Below are positions 1 through 8,932 of a stretch of 45,625 bases of DNA, one piece after another. The notes under the pieces are model-generated. The model saw only the letters and a list, made by a program, of their open reading frames with translations, ran no database searches and was not told the origin of the DNA. The DNA comes from Bacteroidota bacterium (GTDB lineage: Bacteria; Bacteroidota; Bacteroidia; 2-12-FULL-35-15). How positions within the stretch are numbered: position 1 is the first letter of the stretch; each line of letters opens with the position of its first letter. Made by a program: the position numbers and the translations under genes. The stretch is taken from contig JAHEXZ010000043.1 of assembly GCA_023251835.1 (NCBI GenBank), positions 1 through 45,625 on the forward strand, in the 5' to 3' direction.

Positions 1-2
1 AT

Positions 3-302
3 CAGGAAGGTTATAGGTTGGGCGTGATTGAAGGGAAAAGAGATTTTTTGAAGCAATGTAACGATTGCAAAAACGATACTGGTGGTAATACGCAGTATAT
101 TGACCAAGAGAGCGGTTCCTTTGATGACGGTTGGAAAACAGGATATGAAGACGGATATTGTGATTTTAATTTATCCCACCATAAAATGAAACCAATTTTT
201 ATAGTTCCGATTACTCCAATAGCTCCTATTGGTTATAATGAGTACAAACATGGATACCGTATGGGATTCAAAAAAGGTAAGGAAGATTTTGGATCAAAAT
301 AA
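3..302 (+). CDS. Partial hypothetical protein with three Gly-aromatic repeats
   Basis: I do not recognise the family. The reading frame is open back to the window edge, so the gene probably begins upstream; a TTG at 18 is the first possible start inside the window but is not convincing. The visible 99 codons hold three copies of a motif of the form GY/GW-x2-G-x3-G-x2-DF: one near the left edge (GYRLGVIEGKRDF), one in the middle (GWKTGYEDGYCDF) and one at the C-terminus (GYRMGFKKGKEDF). Between copies two and three lies a Pro/Ile-rich stretch that could be a short membrane-associated or buried segment. The spaced glycines resemble glycine-zipper or short amphipathic repeats, but no function can be assigned. 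It ends 53 bp before the exonuclease III gene on the same strand. Confidence 0.6.
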   Translation, partial: QEGYRLGVIEGKRDFLKQCNDCKNDTGGNTQYIDQESGSFDDGWKTGYEDGYCDFNLSHHKMKPIFIVPITPIAPIGYNEYKHGYRMGFKKGKEDFGSK

Positions 303-355
303 ATTTGAAAATTTACATTCAGGATACAAATGAAAATAGTTTAACATTCAGAATT

Positions 356-1123
356 ATGGCAAAAATTATAAGTTATAATGTAAATGGTATCCGGTCAGCA
401 TTAAATAAAGGATTACTCGATTGGTTAAAAGCGGCAAATCCGGATGTTTTATGCCTTCAGGAATTAAAAGCAGAACCGGGACAACTCGACCTCTCTGTAT
501 TTGAAAATGCGGGTTACCATCATTACTGGCATCCGGCTCAGAAAAAGGGATATAGCGGGGTTGCAATTTTAACCAGACAAAAACCAGATTATGTACACTA
601 TGGTTGTGGCATTTCACAGTACGATGCAGAAGGTCGGGTTATTCGGGCAGATTATGGTGATGTATCTGTTTTGAGCGTATATCACCCAAGTGGCAGCAGC
701 GGAGAGGAGCGTCAGGCTTTTAAAATGATGTGGCTGGCCGATTTTCAAAATTATATTGGCTCCCTAAAAAAACAACGTCCTAAGTTAATTATCTCCGGTG
801 ATTATAATATCTGCCACCAGCCGATAGATATTCATAACCCTAAAAGCAATGCTAATACCAGTGGTTTTTTGCCGGAAGAACGCGAATGGATTGACCAGTT
901 TATGAAATCTGGATTTATTGACAGTTTTCGTCATTTTAACAAAGATCCCCATAATTATAGCTGGTGGAGCTTCAGAGCCAATGCAAGAGCTAAAAACTTA
1001 GGGTGGCGTATTGATTATAACATAGTGAGCGATAATCTTCAGCAGAAAATGAAACGCGCAGCTATTTTACCGGAAGCTAAACATTCTGATCACTGCCCGG
1101 TTTTGTTGGAAATCGATTTTTAA
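356..1123 (+). CDS. xth: Exodeoxyribonuclease III (AP endonuclease family 1)
   Basis: A Mg-dependent 3'-5' exonuclease and apurinic/apyrimidinic endonuclease of base-excision repair, acting in the cytoplasm. The 255-residue protein has the whole exonuclease III-like EEP fold: an N-terminal SYNVNGIRSAL motif, LQELK with the metal-binding Glu36, Tyr109 in SVYHPSG, the ISGDYN motif with Asp149 and Asn151, the SWWSFR and GWRIDY motifs typical of the bacterial ExoIII branch, and the C-terminal HSDHCPV with the Asp245/His246 pair. ATG 356 is chosen because the conserved protein begins MAKIISYN; the frame extends 17 codons upstream to a TTG at 305, but that extension looks like leader sequence. A TAAATTTG box at 300-307 could be the -7 element of its promoter, though no -33 box stands at the right distance. 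Confidence 0.96.
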   Translation: MAKIISYNVNGIRSALNKGLLDWLKAANPDVLCLQELKAEPGQLDLSVFENAGYHHYWHPAQKKGYSGVAILTRQKPDYVHYGCGISQYDAEGRVIRADYGDVSVLSVYHPSGSSGEERQAFKMMWLADFQNYIGSLKKQRPKLIISGDYNICHQPIDIHNPKSNANTSGFLPEEREWIDQFMKSGFIDSFRHFNKDPHNYSWWSFRANARAKNLGWRIDYNIVSDNLQQKMKRAAILPEAKHSDHCPVLLEIDF

Positions 1124-1182
1124 GAGTTTTCCGGATAACGTTAATTTTTCTGTTTTCTCTATGAAACTTATATATAATCTAA

Positions 1183-1190
1183 TATATTTG
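1183..1190 (+). promoter_or_regulatory. Candidate -7 promoter box (TATATTTG)
   Basis: TATATTTG matches the Bacteroidota sigma-A -7 consensus TAnnTTTG and lies 41 bp before the substrate-binding protein start in an AT-rich gap. No clear TTG -33 box is seen, so this is a weak prediction. Confidence 0.35.
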
Positions 1191-1231
1191 TAGCTTAAAG
1201 AGAAAATTAAACGAAGTACTGTAGATTGTAT

Positions 1232-2974
1232 ATGAGAAAAGTAGTTTATACATTTTTAATAATAGGTTTTTTGGCTTCGTGCGGTGGATCAAACAGCTCT
1301 ACAGGTGAATCCAGGAGAGCCGAAGGTGGCGTGTATTATGGCGGGGTTTTCAGAATGAATGAGGTTGAGGATTTTGCCACTTTATACCCAATAAGTGTAA
1401 ACGATGTTACTTCGCATCGTGTTGCCAGTCAGGTGTATGAGGGATTGGTTAAACTATCACAATATGATTTAACGGTTTTGCCATCACTGGCTGAAAAATG
1501 GGAAAGAAATGCAGATGCCACAGAATGGATTTTTCATATTCGTAAAGGTGTTAAATTCCATAATGACCCCTGCTTTTCCAGCTCTAAAGGCCGTGAAGCA
1601 ACAGCTGCCGATGTAGTATATTGTTTTGAAAAACTCTGCACTTCAAGTCCTGAAAACCAACAATTTTCCAATACTTTTAAAGACCGTGTTGTTGGTGCAA
1701 ATGAATATTTTCAGTCTACTGTTGATAATCAACCTCTCTCTGAAGGTATTTCAGGTATAAAAGCTATTGATGAAAATACTGTACAAATCAAATTGTTATA
1801 TCCTTTTGCAGGTTTCTTAAATATTTTGAGTACCCCCGGTTGCTGGATATATCCCAAAGAAGCTGTGGATAAATATGGTGTTGAAATGCGTGTACATTGC
1901 ATAGGAACAGGTCCGTTTCAGGTGAAAACTATTAAAGAGGGAGAAGCTGTTGTTTTAGAGCGTAACCCTAACTACTGGGATGTAGATCAATATGGAAATC
2001 AGCTGCCATATCTTGACGCACTTAAATTTACTTTTATCAAAGAAAAAAAATCTGAATTACTCGAATTTAAAAGAGGCAACTTAGATATGGTTTTCGAGAT
2101 ACCTGTTGAAATGATAACAGATATTTTAGGTGAGCTTGACCATGCAAGAGAAGCAAATGCCCCTTTTAATTTACAGGTTATTCCCGCAATGCGCATTTTC
2201 TATCTGAGCTTCCAGATTCAAAGTGATATTTTTGATAAAAAAGACGTTCGGCTGGCATTTAATTATGCCGTAGATCGCGATAAAATTGTTACCTATACCC
2301 TTCAGGGAGAAGGCGTTCCCGGTATTTATGGCATTGTACCACCTTCGTTTAAAGAATACGAAATAAAGAAATTAAGAGGATATTCATTTGACCCCGATAA
2401 AGCCCGTAAATACCTTGCTGATGCTGGCTATCCTAATGGAAAAGGGTTTCCTAAGCTAACCTTACAAATAAATAATGCCGGAAATGGACGAAATATACAA
2501 ATAGGAGAGGTTATACAAAAAATGCTGAAAGAAAACCTCAATATAGATATTGAAATGAATGTTTTGCCATTAGCAGAACATATTGAGCGTTTTGAAACCG
2601 GTAAAGCATTGTTTTGGAAAACCGGCTGGACTGCCGACTACCCCGATCCTGAAACTTTTTTAACTTTGCTTTATAGCAAACACATACCTAAAAACGCAAA
2701 TGAAAGATCCTATTTGAATGCAAGCCGCTATAAAAACCCTCAATTCGACTCTTTATTTGTTTTGGCAATGAAAGAGGTTGACCCTAAAAAACGCATGGAC
2801 TTATACCTTCAGGCCGATCAGGTGGCGATTGATGATGCTGCTATAATGCCAGTTTTTTATGAAGAAAACTATCGCCTTGTACAAACATATATTAAAAATT
2901 TTCCCGCAAATGCAATGGAATACCGCGATATGAGCCGCGTGTATTTTGAACCGAAATTAGCAGCACAAAAATAG
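1232..2974 (+). CDS. ABC transporter substrate-binding lipoprotein, SBP family 5 (oligopeptide-type)
   Basis: Family 5 solute-binding protein of the OppA/DppA type, expected to be a periplasm-facing lipoprotein that binds peptides or similar solutes. The 580-residue length is normal. The N-terminus is a lipoprotein signal peptide ending in LASC with the lipidated Cys17. The mature part shows family landmarks: an early segment on the hydrolysis-resistant YEGLVKL pattern, WxFHIRKGVKFH, the GTGPF motif, ERNPNYWD, a central VRLAFNYAVDRDKI block and a C-terminal region with GWTADYPDP. ATG 1232 is preferred to a TTG six bases upstream because the signal peptide begins MRKVVY. No permease or ATPase gene sits beside it, so it either works with a transporter encoded elsewhere or is an orphan binding protein. 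A strong hairpin terminator follows directly, indicating a single-gene transcript. Confidence 0.9.
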   Translation: MRKVVYTFLIIGFLASCGGSNSSTGESRRAEGGVYYGGVFRMNEVEDFATLYPISVNDVTSHRVASQVYEGLVKLSQYDLTVLPSLAEKWERNADATEWIFHIRKGVKFHNDPCFSSSKGREATAADVVYCFEKLCTSSPENQQFSNTFKDRVVGANEYFQSTVDNQPLSEGISGIKAIDENTVQIKLLYPFAGFLNILSTPGCWIYPKEAVDKYGVEMRVHCIGTGPFQVKTIKEGEAVVLERNPNYWDVDQYGNQLPYLDALKFTFIKEKKSELLEFKRGNLDMVFEIPVEMITDILGELDHAREANAPFNLQVIPAMRIFYLSFQIQSDIFDKKDVRLAFNYAVDRDKIVTYTLQGEGVPGIYGIVPPSFKEYEIKKLRGYSFDPDKARKYLADAGYPNGKGFPKLTLQINNAGNGRNIQIGEVIQKMLKENLNIDIEMNVLPLAEHIERFETGKALFWKTGWTADYPDPETFLTLLYSKHIPKNANERSYLNASRYKNPQFDSLFVLAMKEVDPKKRMDLYLQADQVAIDDAAIMPVFYEENYRLVQTYIKNFPANAMEYRDMSRVYFEPKLAAQK

Positions 2975-2986
2975 TAGCCCAATATA

Positions 2987-3031
2987 AAAACAGAAAGGCC
3001 ATTCCCGGAAGGGAGTGGCCTTTCTGTTTTT
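2987..3031 (+). terminator. Strong Rho-independent terminator
   Basis: A 20-bp near-perfect inverted repeat (left arm 2987-3006, right arm 3011-3030) encloses a GGAA loop. Its core is AGAAAGGCCA/TGGCCTTTCT and it ends in a run of T. It lies 12 bp after the substrate-binding protein stop codon. Confidence 0.88.
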
Positions 3032-3167
3032 TACAAGCCGATTTTATTAACATTCCCCTTATCCCTATAGCGATTCCCCTGTTTATAACGTTTGTAATAT
3101 CTGTCAACAATTAATAGCGTTTATTAATAATATTGTACTGTTATAACCTATATAATCCAAAACCGAG

Positions 3168-4175
3168 ATGAAAAAACAGTATAGTTATATTTTTGTTTTA
3201 CTGACACTGGGCATGATAGTATCATGTGTACCACAGCGAAAGTTGGAAGAAGAACAAACCAAAAGAAGCAATTGCGAAAAAGAGCTTTCCGCATTAAAAA
3301 CAAGCAGCCAGGAGTGTGAAACGAAGTTAGATGAGGCAACAAAAAAATTGGCAGACGATACAAGAAAGATTCAACAATTGTTAAAAGATACTGCTGATAT
3401 TGGTAATAACTATCGCACATTTGCTTCGAAATATGAAAAATTGAACCAGGTTAATGAACAACTTTTAGATAAATACAATCGCCTGCTTGACGGAAATGTA
3501 GCAGATACAAAAAAGCTTTCTGGTGAATTACATTCCACACAGGAACAATTATTGAAAAAGCAGGACGAACTGAAATCCCTGGAAGCAAAATTGAATGAAC
3601 AGAAAACAAACTTAGATGCACTTACAGAAGAACTAAAGCAACGTGAGGCACGTGTGGCGGAATTGGAGGGAGTATTAAAGAAAAAAGATGAAGCAGTTAA
3701 TGAATTGAAGAAAAAGCTTTCTGATGCCCTTTTTGGCTTTGAAGGAAAAGGATTGACAATCACCCAGAAAAATGGAAAAGTATATGTTTCCATGGAAGAG
3801 AACCTCTTGTTTGCATCCGGAAGCATTATTGTTGAGCAAAAAGGAGTTGAAGCATTAAAAAAAGTTGCAAAAGTATTGGAGCAAAATACAGATATAAATA
3901 TTTTAATAGAAGGCCATACGGATGATGTGCCTATGGCTGGTAAAGGCGATATTAAAGACAACTGGGATCTGAGCGTGATGCGGGCTACGGCAATAGTTAA
4001 AATAATTACTAAAAACAGTTCGGTTGATTCAAGACGTCTAACTGCTGCAGGAAGAGGTGAGTACTTCCCAATAGACCCTGCTAAAACAGTCGAAGCTCGT
4101 AAAAAGAACCGCAGAACAGAGATTATTTTAACGCCAAAATTAGACGAATTGTTTAAAGTCCTGGAAACGAATTAA
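3168..4175 (+). CDS. OmpA-family lipoprotein with coiled coil
   Basis: A predicted outer-membrane-anchored, peptidoglycan-binding lipoprotein of 335 residues. Residues 1-20 form a lipoprotein signal peptide with lipobox IVSC (Cys20). Residues about 25-185 are Lys/Glu/Leu-rich with heptad-like spacing and should form a long coiled coil. Residues about 205-325 are an OmpA C-terminal domain: EGHTDDVP at 249-255, the NWDLSVMRA segment with Asp267 and Arg272 (the residues that grip diaminopimelate in this family) and NRRTEI at 314-319. The architecture (lipid anchor, coiled-coil spacer, OmpA domain) suggests it ties the outer membrane to the wall. It is flanked by a terminator upstream and stands alone on this strand, so it is probably monocistronic. 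It has no beta-barrel. Confidence 0.92.
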   Translation: MKKQYSYIFVLLTLGMIVSCVPQRKLEEEQTKRSNCEKELSALKTSSQECETKLDEATKKLADDTRKIQQLLKDTADIGNNYRTFASKYEKLNQVNEQLLDKYNRLLDGNVADTKKLSGELHSTQEQLLKKQDELKSLEAKLNEQKTNLDALTEELKQREARVAELEGVLKKKDEAVNELKKKLSDALFGFEGKGLTITQKNGKVYVSMEENLLFASGSIIVEQKGVEALKKVAKVLEQNTDINILIEGHTDDVPMAGKGDIKDNWDLSVMRATAIVKIITKNSSVDSRRLTAAGRGEYFPIDPAKTVEARKKNRRTEIILTPKLDELFKVLETN

Positions 4176-4210
4176 GAAATCTCCCCAAAACTCGCTGTAA
4201 TGTATAATTT

Positions 4211-4255
4211 GGAATAATGGAATATTGGACTATTTTCCCATCATTCCATCATTCC
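4211..4255. repeat. Imperfect inverted repeat between convergent genes
   Basis: GGAATAATGGAAT at 4211-4223 and ATTCCATCATTCC at 4243-4255 are complementary except for one position. The hairpin lies between the OmpA gene and the convergent pepA gene and may stop transcription from both sides, but it is AT-rich and has no clear T run. Confidence 0.35.
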
Positions 4256-4260
4256 ATCTT

Positions 4261-5700
4261 TTACTTTGTTCTATCTTTCAAAAAATTAAACAACAGCCGC
4301 ACTCCAGCACCTGTGCCGCCTTTAACTCTATATGCCTCTTTTGTAGTAAGAAATGCCGGCCCGGCAATATCAAAATGCATCCATGGATAATCAATATAAC
4401 GGGCTAAAAATTTACCTGCGGTTATTGCTCCTGCATGGGGGCCTCCCAAATTTTTCATGTCGGCAATGTCTGATTTTATCATCTCATCATAGTCGTCCCA
4501 GAATGGCATTTCTGCCAAACGCTCATATACAAGATTACCGCTTTCCTTCAACTGGTTTTTGGTGGTATCATCTGCTGTTCCCATAGCTACAATGCCGGAA
4601 GTGCCAATAGCAGCAACCGCAGCACCAGTAAGGGTTGCAAGGTCAATTACCAGCTCCGGCTTATATTTTTGTGCATACGCCAAAGCGTCAGCCAATATCA
4701 TTCGGCCTTCTGCATCTGCATTTAACATTTCAACGGTTAATCCATTATACATGGTTATGATATCGCCCGGTACATAGGCATTTCCACCTGGTCTATTATC
4801 TGTTGCAGGCACAAGTCCAATTACATGCACAGGTAACTTTGCTTTTGCTATAGCATATATTGTTCCTCCAACAGCAGCAGCACCGGCCATATCACATTTC
4901 ATCATATCCATACTGTTGGGAGTTGGTTTTAAGCTTACACCACCGGTATCATAAACCACACCTTTACCAACCAGGATAATGGGTTGTTTGTTTTTGGCAT
5001 TTTTAGGTTTATATTCCATAATACTGAATGTGGGTGGGTCTATACTACCACGATTAACAGCAAGCAAGCCTCCCATCTTCAGTGCTTTTATTTTAGCTTT
5101 GTCAAACACTTCAACACGAAAACCGGCACCCTTGCCAAGCTGCTGAAACTCTTTTGAAAGTTGTGTTGCTGTTAAAAAATTAACAGGCTCGTTTACCAAT
5201 GTTCGGCAAATACAGGTAGCTTCAACAATAACATTTAATTCATCAATCTCTGTTTTAGAAATGGATTTACTATAAATAGAAATAGTTTTAAGTGAATATT
5301 GCTCTTTCTTTTTGTCTTTTTTATATTTCAAAAACTGGTAATTACTCAGCGCCAACCCTTCGGCAAAAGCCAATGTTCCGGCCGCGTTATTTTCTTCATC
5401 AACAATAGCAATTTGCTCTATTTTATCTGCAACAATTAAAGCATGAGCCGTGCTTGCCGCTTTACGTAATGCTTCTAATGTTAAATACAATTCCTTTTTA
5501 GCCTCTGTTATCTGAATAAAAACAGAACGATTCAGTTGATTGATATGAACAAATTTCTTCTCTTTCTTAGTAATCTCGTTTTTGATATAATCAATTTCAG
5601 CTTTGCTTAAACCGTAATTTTTAAAATTGCTGTTTTTGCTACACAAAACAATGCTGTTTTCTGTGGCATTTATCGTGGTTTTCTGGGAGATTGTTGTCAT
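4261..5700 (-). CDS. pepA: Leucyl aminopeptidase, family M17
   Basis: A cytosolic two-metal aminopeptidase that removes N-terminal residues during peptide turnover. The C-terminal catalytic domain of this 479-residue protein carries the complete M17 site: VGKGVVYDTGG with Lys246 and Asp251, KCDMAGAAAV with Asp270, and NADAEGR with Asp329, Glu331 and Arg333. The N-terminal 160 residues are divergent, as usual for the M17 regulatory domain. ATG at 5700 is chosen; the frame runs 23 codons further, but that part reads through the start of a dispersed palindromic repeat and does not look coding. The gene converges on the OmpA lipoprotein gene and diverges from mqnC. Confidence 0.95.
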   Translation of the reverse strand: MTTISQKTTINATENSIVLCSKNSNFKNYGLSKAEIDYIKNEITKKEKKFVHINQLNRSVFIQITEAKKELYLTLEALRKAASTAHALIVADKIEQIAIVDEENNAAGTLAFAEGLALSNYQFLKYKKDKKKEQYSLKTISIYSKSISKTEIDELNVIVEATCICRTLVNEPVNFLTATQLSKEFQQLGKGAGFRVEVFDKAKIKALKMGGLLAVNRGSIDPPTFSIMEYKPKNAKNKQPIILVGKGVVYDTGGVSLKPTPNSMDMMKCDMAGAAAVGGTIYAIAKAKLPVHVIGLVPATDNRPGGNAYVPGDIITMYNGLTVEMLNADAEGRMILADALAYAQKYKPELVIDLATLTGAAVAAIGTSGIVAMGTADDTTKNQLKESGNLVYERLAEMPFWDDYDEMIKSDIADMKNLGGPHAGAITAGKFLARYIDYPWMHFDIAGPAFLTTKEAYRVKGGTGAGVRLLFNFLKDRTK

Positions 5701-5722
5701 AATTAGTACCTTTACAATGTGA

Positions 5723-5794
5723 TATACTGAGCGAATGAGTTTGCCGGTTGCTGAGCATAGCCGAAGCACGCAAACTTCATTCAGCCGAAGTATA
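5723..5794 (-). repeat. Family 1 palindromic repeat, copy A (72 bp)
   Basis: An imperfect palindrome with ends TATACTGAGCGAATGAG and TCAGCCGAAGTATA. Read on the minus strand it matches copy B (12886) arm for arm, but it carries an internal insert of about 18 bp holding a second small CTTCGGCT...GCTCAG pair, as if nested or partly duplicated. It sits in the 198-bp gap between divergent pepA and mqnC, 22 bp upstream of the pepA start. Confidence 0.8.
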
Positions 5795-5898
5795 ACAAAA
5801 GTAAGAAATAATATCTGTTTATTGCAGATACAACATTGGCGAAACGAGTAATCTTACAAAATAACTGATAGCTCAATAACCAATAATCCAAAAATCAA

Positions 5899-7020
5899 AT
5901 GATCCGGCAACTGCTACAGCGTGCTTTAAATTTTGAATTCCTGTCAATAGAAGAAGGCGTTTTTTTATTTAAAAATGCCCCCACCGCTGATTTAATGTTT
6001 GTTGCTAATGAATTACGCAAAATACAAAAGCCCGATGGAAAAATCACTTGGCAAATTGATCGCAATATGAATACAACAAACGTATGTATTGCTAATTGTA
6101 AATTTTGTAATTTTTATCGTATACCTGGTCACAAGGAAGCTTATATTACAGACATTGAAACCTACAAAAAGAAAATTGAGGAAACATTCAGATACGGGGG
6201 CGACCAGCTATTATTGCAGGGGGGGCACCATCCTGATTTAGGGTTACAATTTTACGTAAACCTGTTTAAAGAATTAAAAACTCTTTACCCCAATTTAAAA
6301 CTTCATACTTTAGGTCCGCCAGAAGTAGCACATATTACAAAGCTTGAAAAGTCCACTCATACCGAAGTGTTAAAAGCACTGAAAGAAGCCGGTATGGATA
6401 GTATGCCTGGTGCCGGGGCAGAAATTCTGAATGATCGTGTGCGCAGACTAATCTCAAAAGGAAAATGCACCGGGCGCGAATGGCTGGAAGTGATGCGTGC
6501 CGCACATCAGTTGGATATTACTACATCCGCTACTATGATGTTTGGCCATGTTGAAACCATAGAAGAACGTTTTGAACATTTAGTGCTGATGCGTGAAGTG
6601 CAAAGTGCAAAGCCAAAAGAGGCCAACGGATTTCTTGCATTTATCCCCTGGCCTTTCCAGGATGATGGTACTTTATTAAAACGTCATAAAGGAATTACAA
6701 ATAAAGTTACCGGTGATGAATACATCCGCATGATTGCCATGAGCCGCATTATGCTGCCCAATATTAAAAACATTCAGGCAAGCTGGTTAACGGTTGGTAA
6801 AGATATTGCCAAGCTCTGTTTACATGCAGGGGCCAATGATTTTGGAAGTATAATGATTGAGGAAAATGTGGTGTCGGCTGCCGGTGCCCCACACCGCTTT
6901 ACTGCAAAAGGTATACAACATACTATTCGTGAAGCCGGCTTTGAGCCTCAACTGCGTACGCAAAAATATGAGTACCGCGAACTGCCTGCTAATATGGTGG
7001 AACAGGTGATTAACTATTAG
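5899..7020 (+). CDS. mqnC: Cyclic dehypoxanthinyl futalosine synthase (radical SAM)
   Basis: A radical SAM enzyme that cyclises dehypoxanthinyl futalosine in the futalosine route to menaquinone. The 373-residue protein has the cluster-binding CX3CX2C motif at Cys63, Cys67 and Cys70 (CIANCKFC), a GGxQLLLQGG-like strand just after it, the MPGAGAEIL segment, and the C-terminal GANDFGSIMIEENVVSAAG block that I associate with MqnC rather than with the related aminofutalosine synthase MqnE. No other menaquinone gene is adjacent, which is common because the mqn genes are often scattered. The gene starts at an ATG after an AT-rich gap holding repeat copy A. MqnE is the main alternative, judged less likely. 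Confidence 0.92.
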   Translation: MIRQLLQRALNFEFLSIEEGVFLFKNAPTADLMFVANELRKIQKPDGKITWQIDRNMNTTNVCIANCKFCNFYRIPGHKEAYITDIETYKKKIEETFRYGGDQLLLQGGHHPDLGLQFYVNLFKELKTLYPNLKLHTLGPPEVAHITKLEKSTHTEVLKALKEAGMDSMPGAGAEILNDRVRRLISKGKCTGREWLEVMRAAHQLDITTSATMMFGHVETIEERFEHLVLMREVQSAKPKEANGFLAFIPWPFQDDGTLLKRHKGITNKVTGDEYIRMIAMSRIMLPNIKNIQASWLTVGKDIAKLCLHAGANDFGSIMIEENVVSAAGAPHRFTAKGIQHTIREAGFEPQLRTQKYEYRELPANMVEQVINY

Positions 7021-7092
7021 GATACCTCGGCTGAGCTCAACATAATACCAATGTCTGATTAGCAGCCTTTTAATATTCAACACATTTTAACC

Positions 7093-8157
7093 ATGAAAAA
7101 AATAATTGCTCTTTTTTTATTCTTCATGTATATTTTGAGTATACATGCCACACACAACATGGCTGCGGACATCAGCTATACACACATTTCGGGGAATACC
7201 TATAAAATAACGGTACGAACCTATACAAATACAAACCCTACAACAACTCAGGTTGATCGCTGCGAATTAATTATTTATTTCGGTGATGGCGACAGTGTCA
7301 TGGCGCCCCGTATTAATGGCCCTTCAATTCAATGTACAACAGCCGATGGAGTATCCATTGCAACCTATTATAAAGAGAGTATTTATGAAACACAATATAC
7401 GTATTCCGGAGATGGCATTTATGATATCTCTGTTGAGGATCCTAACAGAGTTGCCGGTATTTGTAATATTCCCAATTCTGTAGATGCCTCATTTTATCTT
7501 TACGCAACATTAAAAATAAGTTCAATTGCAGTAGACAACAGTTCTCCACATTTTACCGGTATACCAATGGTAACAGATACAGTGGGTATTGTTTCTTATT
7601 ATACACCTGCATTGATTGAAAATGATGCAGATAGCCTTTCCTATGAACTGGTAACCCCTATGGCTATGGGTATTCCTGTTTCGGGATATTCATTGCCGAC
7701 AAGCAGCAATAGTTTTTCAATAAACCCGGTTACAGGTATGGTTATATGGGATGCGCCAACAATGATTTGCAACTATGTTTATGCTATACAAATAACAGAA
7801 TGGAGAATTGTTGCAGGCGCTGCTTATAATATTGGAAGCACAATGCAGGAAGTGTGGAATGAAAACGTTCCCTATACTGGTATAAATGAAAATCGGGCAC
7901 AATTAATGACAACTGTTTTTCCTAATCCATCTTCGGATGTCATCAATTTTTCTATTTCCGGAAGCAGGTATAAAAACGTCACTATAAAAATAACTAATGC
8001 ATTAGGTGAGAATATCAAAGAAATTAACTGTGACAAAAGCTCTGAAGTAACCACTATAAAAGGCTTGAATCCGGGAATATATTTTTATTCTTTATGCGAT
8101 TCGGAAGGCATGGCTCAAAAGGGAAAGTTTGTTGTATCTGGTATAGTCACATATTAA
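7093..8157 (+). CDS. Secreted protein with T9SS type A sorting domain
   Basis: A 354-residue exported protein. A signal peptide covers residues 1 to about 20 (MKKIIALFLFFMYILSIHAT). The N-terminal region (HNMAADISYTHISGNTYKIT) is a beta-rich opening often found at the start of large Bacteroidota surface proteins, where a similar segment precedes PKD domains; a FGDGDS motif and an Ig-like or cadherin-like stretch with paired cysteines follow. The last roughly 80 residues (VFPNPSSDVINFSI to the end) are a typical T9SS type A C-terminal sorting domain, so the product should cross the outer membrane and be released or attached to the surface. It starts 72 bp after mqnC and converges with the MBL-fold gene with only 2 bp between stop codons. 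Its ligand or activity is unknown. Confidence 0.85.
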   Translation: MKKIIALFLFFMYILSIHATHNMAADISYTHISGNTYKITVRTYTNTNPTTTQVDRCELIIYFGDGDSVMAPRINGPSIQCTTADGVSIATYYKESIYETQYTYSGDGIYDISVEDPNRVAGICNIPNSVDASFYLYATLKISSIAVDNSSPHFTGIPMVTDTVGIVSYYTPALIENDADSLSYELVTPMAMGIPVSGYSLPTSSNSFSINPVTGMVIWDAPTMICNYVYAIQITEWRIVAGAAYNIGSTMQEVWNENVPYTGINENRAQLMTTVFPNPSSDVINFSISGSRYKNVTIKITNALGENIKEINCDKSSEVTTIKGLNPGIYFYSLCDSEGMAQKGKFVVSGIVTY

Positions 8158-8159
8158 TT

Positions 8160-8921
8160 CTATACTTCTATCTTCAACCCATCATACGCAAGTTCAATAT
8201 TGGCGGGTAACTCTTTTTGAACTTCGGCATGTAAGCCCAACTGATGGCTGATATGCGTAAAATATGTTTTTCCAGGGTTGAGTTCTTTCGCCAGTTCTAT
8301 GGCTTGTTCTAAATTGAAATGAGAGATATGGGGTTCTCTTCTCAGGGCGGTTAATACCAATATTTTAGTGCCTTTAATTTTTTCTTTTTCTGTATCGGAA
8401 ATATAATTCGCATCGGTTATATACGTAAAATCATTTACCCTGAAACCAAAAACAGGCAGTTTGTAGTGCATAACTTCTATCGGAAGAAAATCAACATCAT
8501 GGATAACTGTTGATTTGTTTTCCAACAAAAAAAGATTAATCTCAGGAATACCGGGATATTTAAAATCGCTGAAAATATATGCAAATTCACGTTTTATGGC
8601 TTCCTGTACATGAGCAGACGCATAAATATCCATTTTCCTTTTTTGGATATAATTAAACGCTCTTATATCGTCAAAACCGGCTATATGATCTTTATGTTCG
8701 TGGGTAAAAAGAACAGCATCTAGTTTTTTAACATTTTCACGTAACATTTGCTGACGAAAATCGGGGCCTGTGTCAATAACAAATGTTTTTCCTTTTTCTT
8801 CAATAAGAATAGAGGTGCGCAGGCGCTTATCTCTTGAATCGTTCGACTGGCAAACAATACAAGTGCAGGCAATAAGCGGTACCCCTTGTGAGGTACCCGT
8901 TCCTAAAAAAGTTACTTTCAT
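8160..8921 (-). CDS. MBL-fold metallo-hydrolase, PhnP-like
   Basis: A cytosolic metallo-beta-lactamase-fold phosphodiesterase-like hydrolase of 253 residues. It opens with FLGTGTSQGVP and a CxCxxC cluster (Cys19, Cys21, Cys24), both seen in the PhnP/RNase Z-like branch where the cysteines bind a structural zinc. The catalytic HxHxDH motif is THEHKDH at 73-79. Further metal ligands are likely in the TDAN segment and in the C-terminal THISHQLG segment. Known PhnP cleaves cyclic ribose phosphates, but no phosphonate genes are nearby, so the substrate is open. It begins 11 bp after the preceding PKD gene on the same strand and may be read from the same transcript by proximity alone. Confidence 0.88.
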   Translation of the reverse strand: MKVTFLGTGTSQGVPLIACTCIVCQSNDSRDKRLRTSILIEEKGKTFVIDTGPDFRQQMLRENVKKLDAVLFTHEHKDHIAGFDDIRAFNYIQKRKMDIYASAHVQEAIKREFAYIFSDFKYPGIPEINLFLLENKSTVIHDVDFLPIEVMHYKLPVFGFRVNDFTYITDANYISDTEKEKIKGTKILVLTALRREPHISHFNLEQAIELAKELNPGKTYFTHISHQLGLHAEVQKELPANIELAYDGLKIEV

Positions 8922-8932
8922 ACAGATTATTT

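Noticed and set aside
305-355. A longer N-terminus for exonuclease III from TTG 305
   Set aside because: The family begins at the MAKIISYN segment; the extension has no conserved character and includes likely promoter DNA.
3410-3961. A 183-codon minus-strand frame opposite the OmpA lipoprotein gene
   Set aside because: Phe/Ser-rich shadow of a Lys/Glu-rich coiled coil; the plus-strand frame has lipobox and OmpA motifs.
7018-7040. A possible fifth family 1 repeat after mqnC (TACCTCGGCTGAGCTCAA)
   Set aside because: Only part of one arm is similar, and no second arm or palindrome is present.
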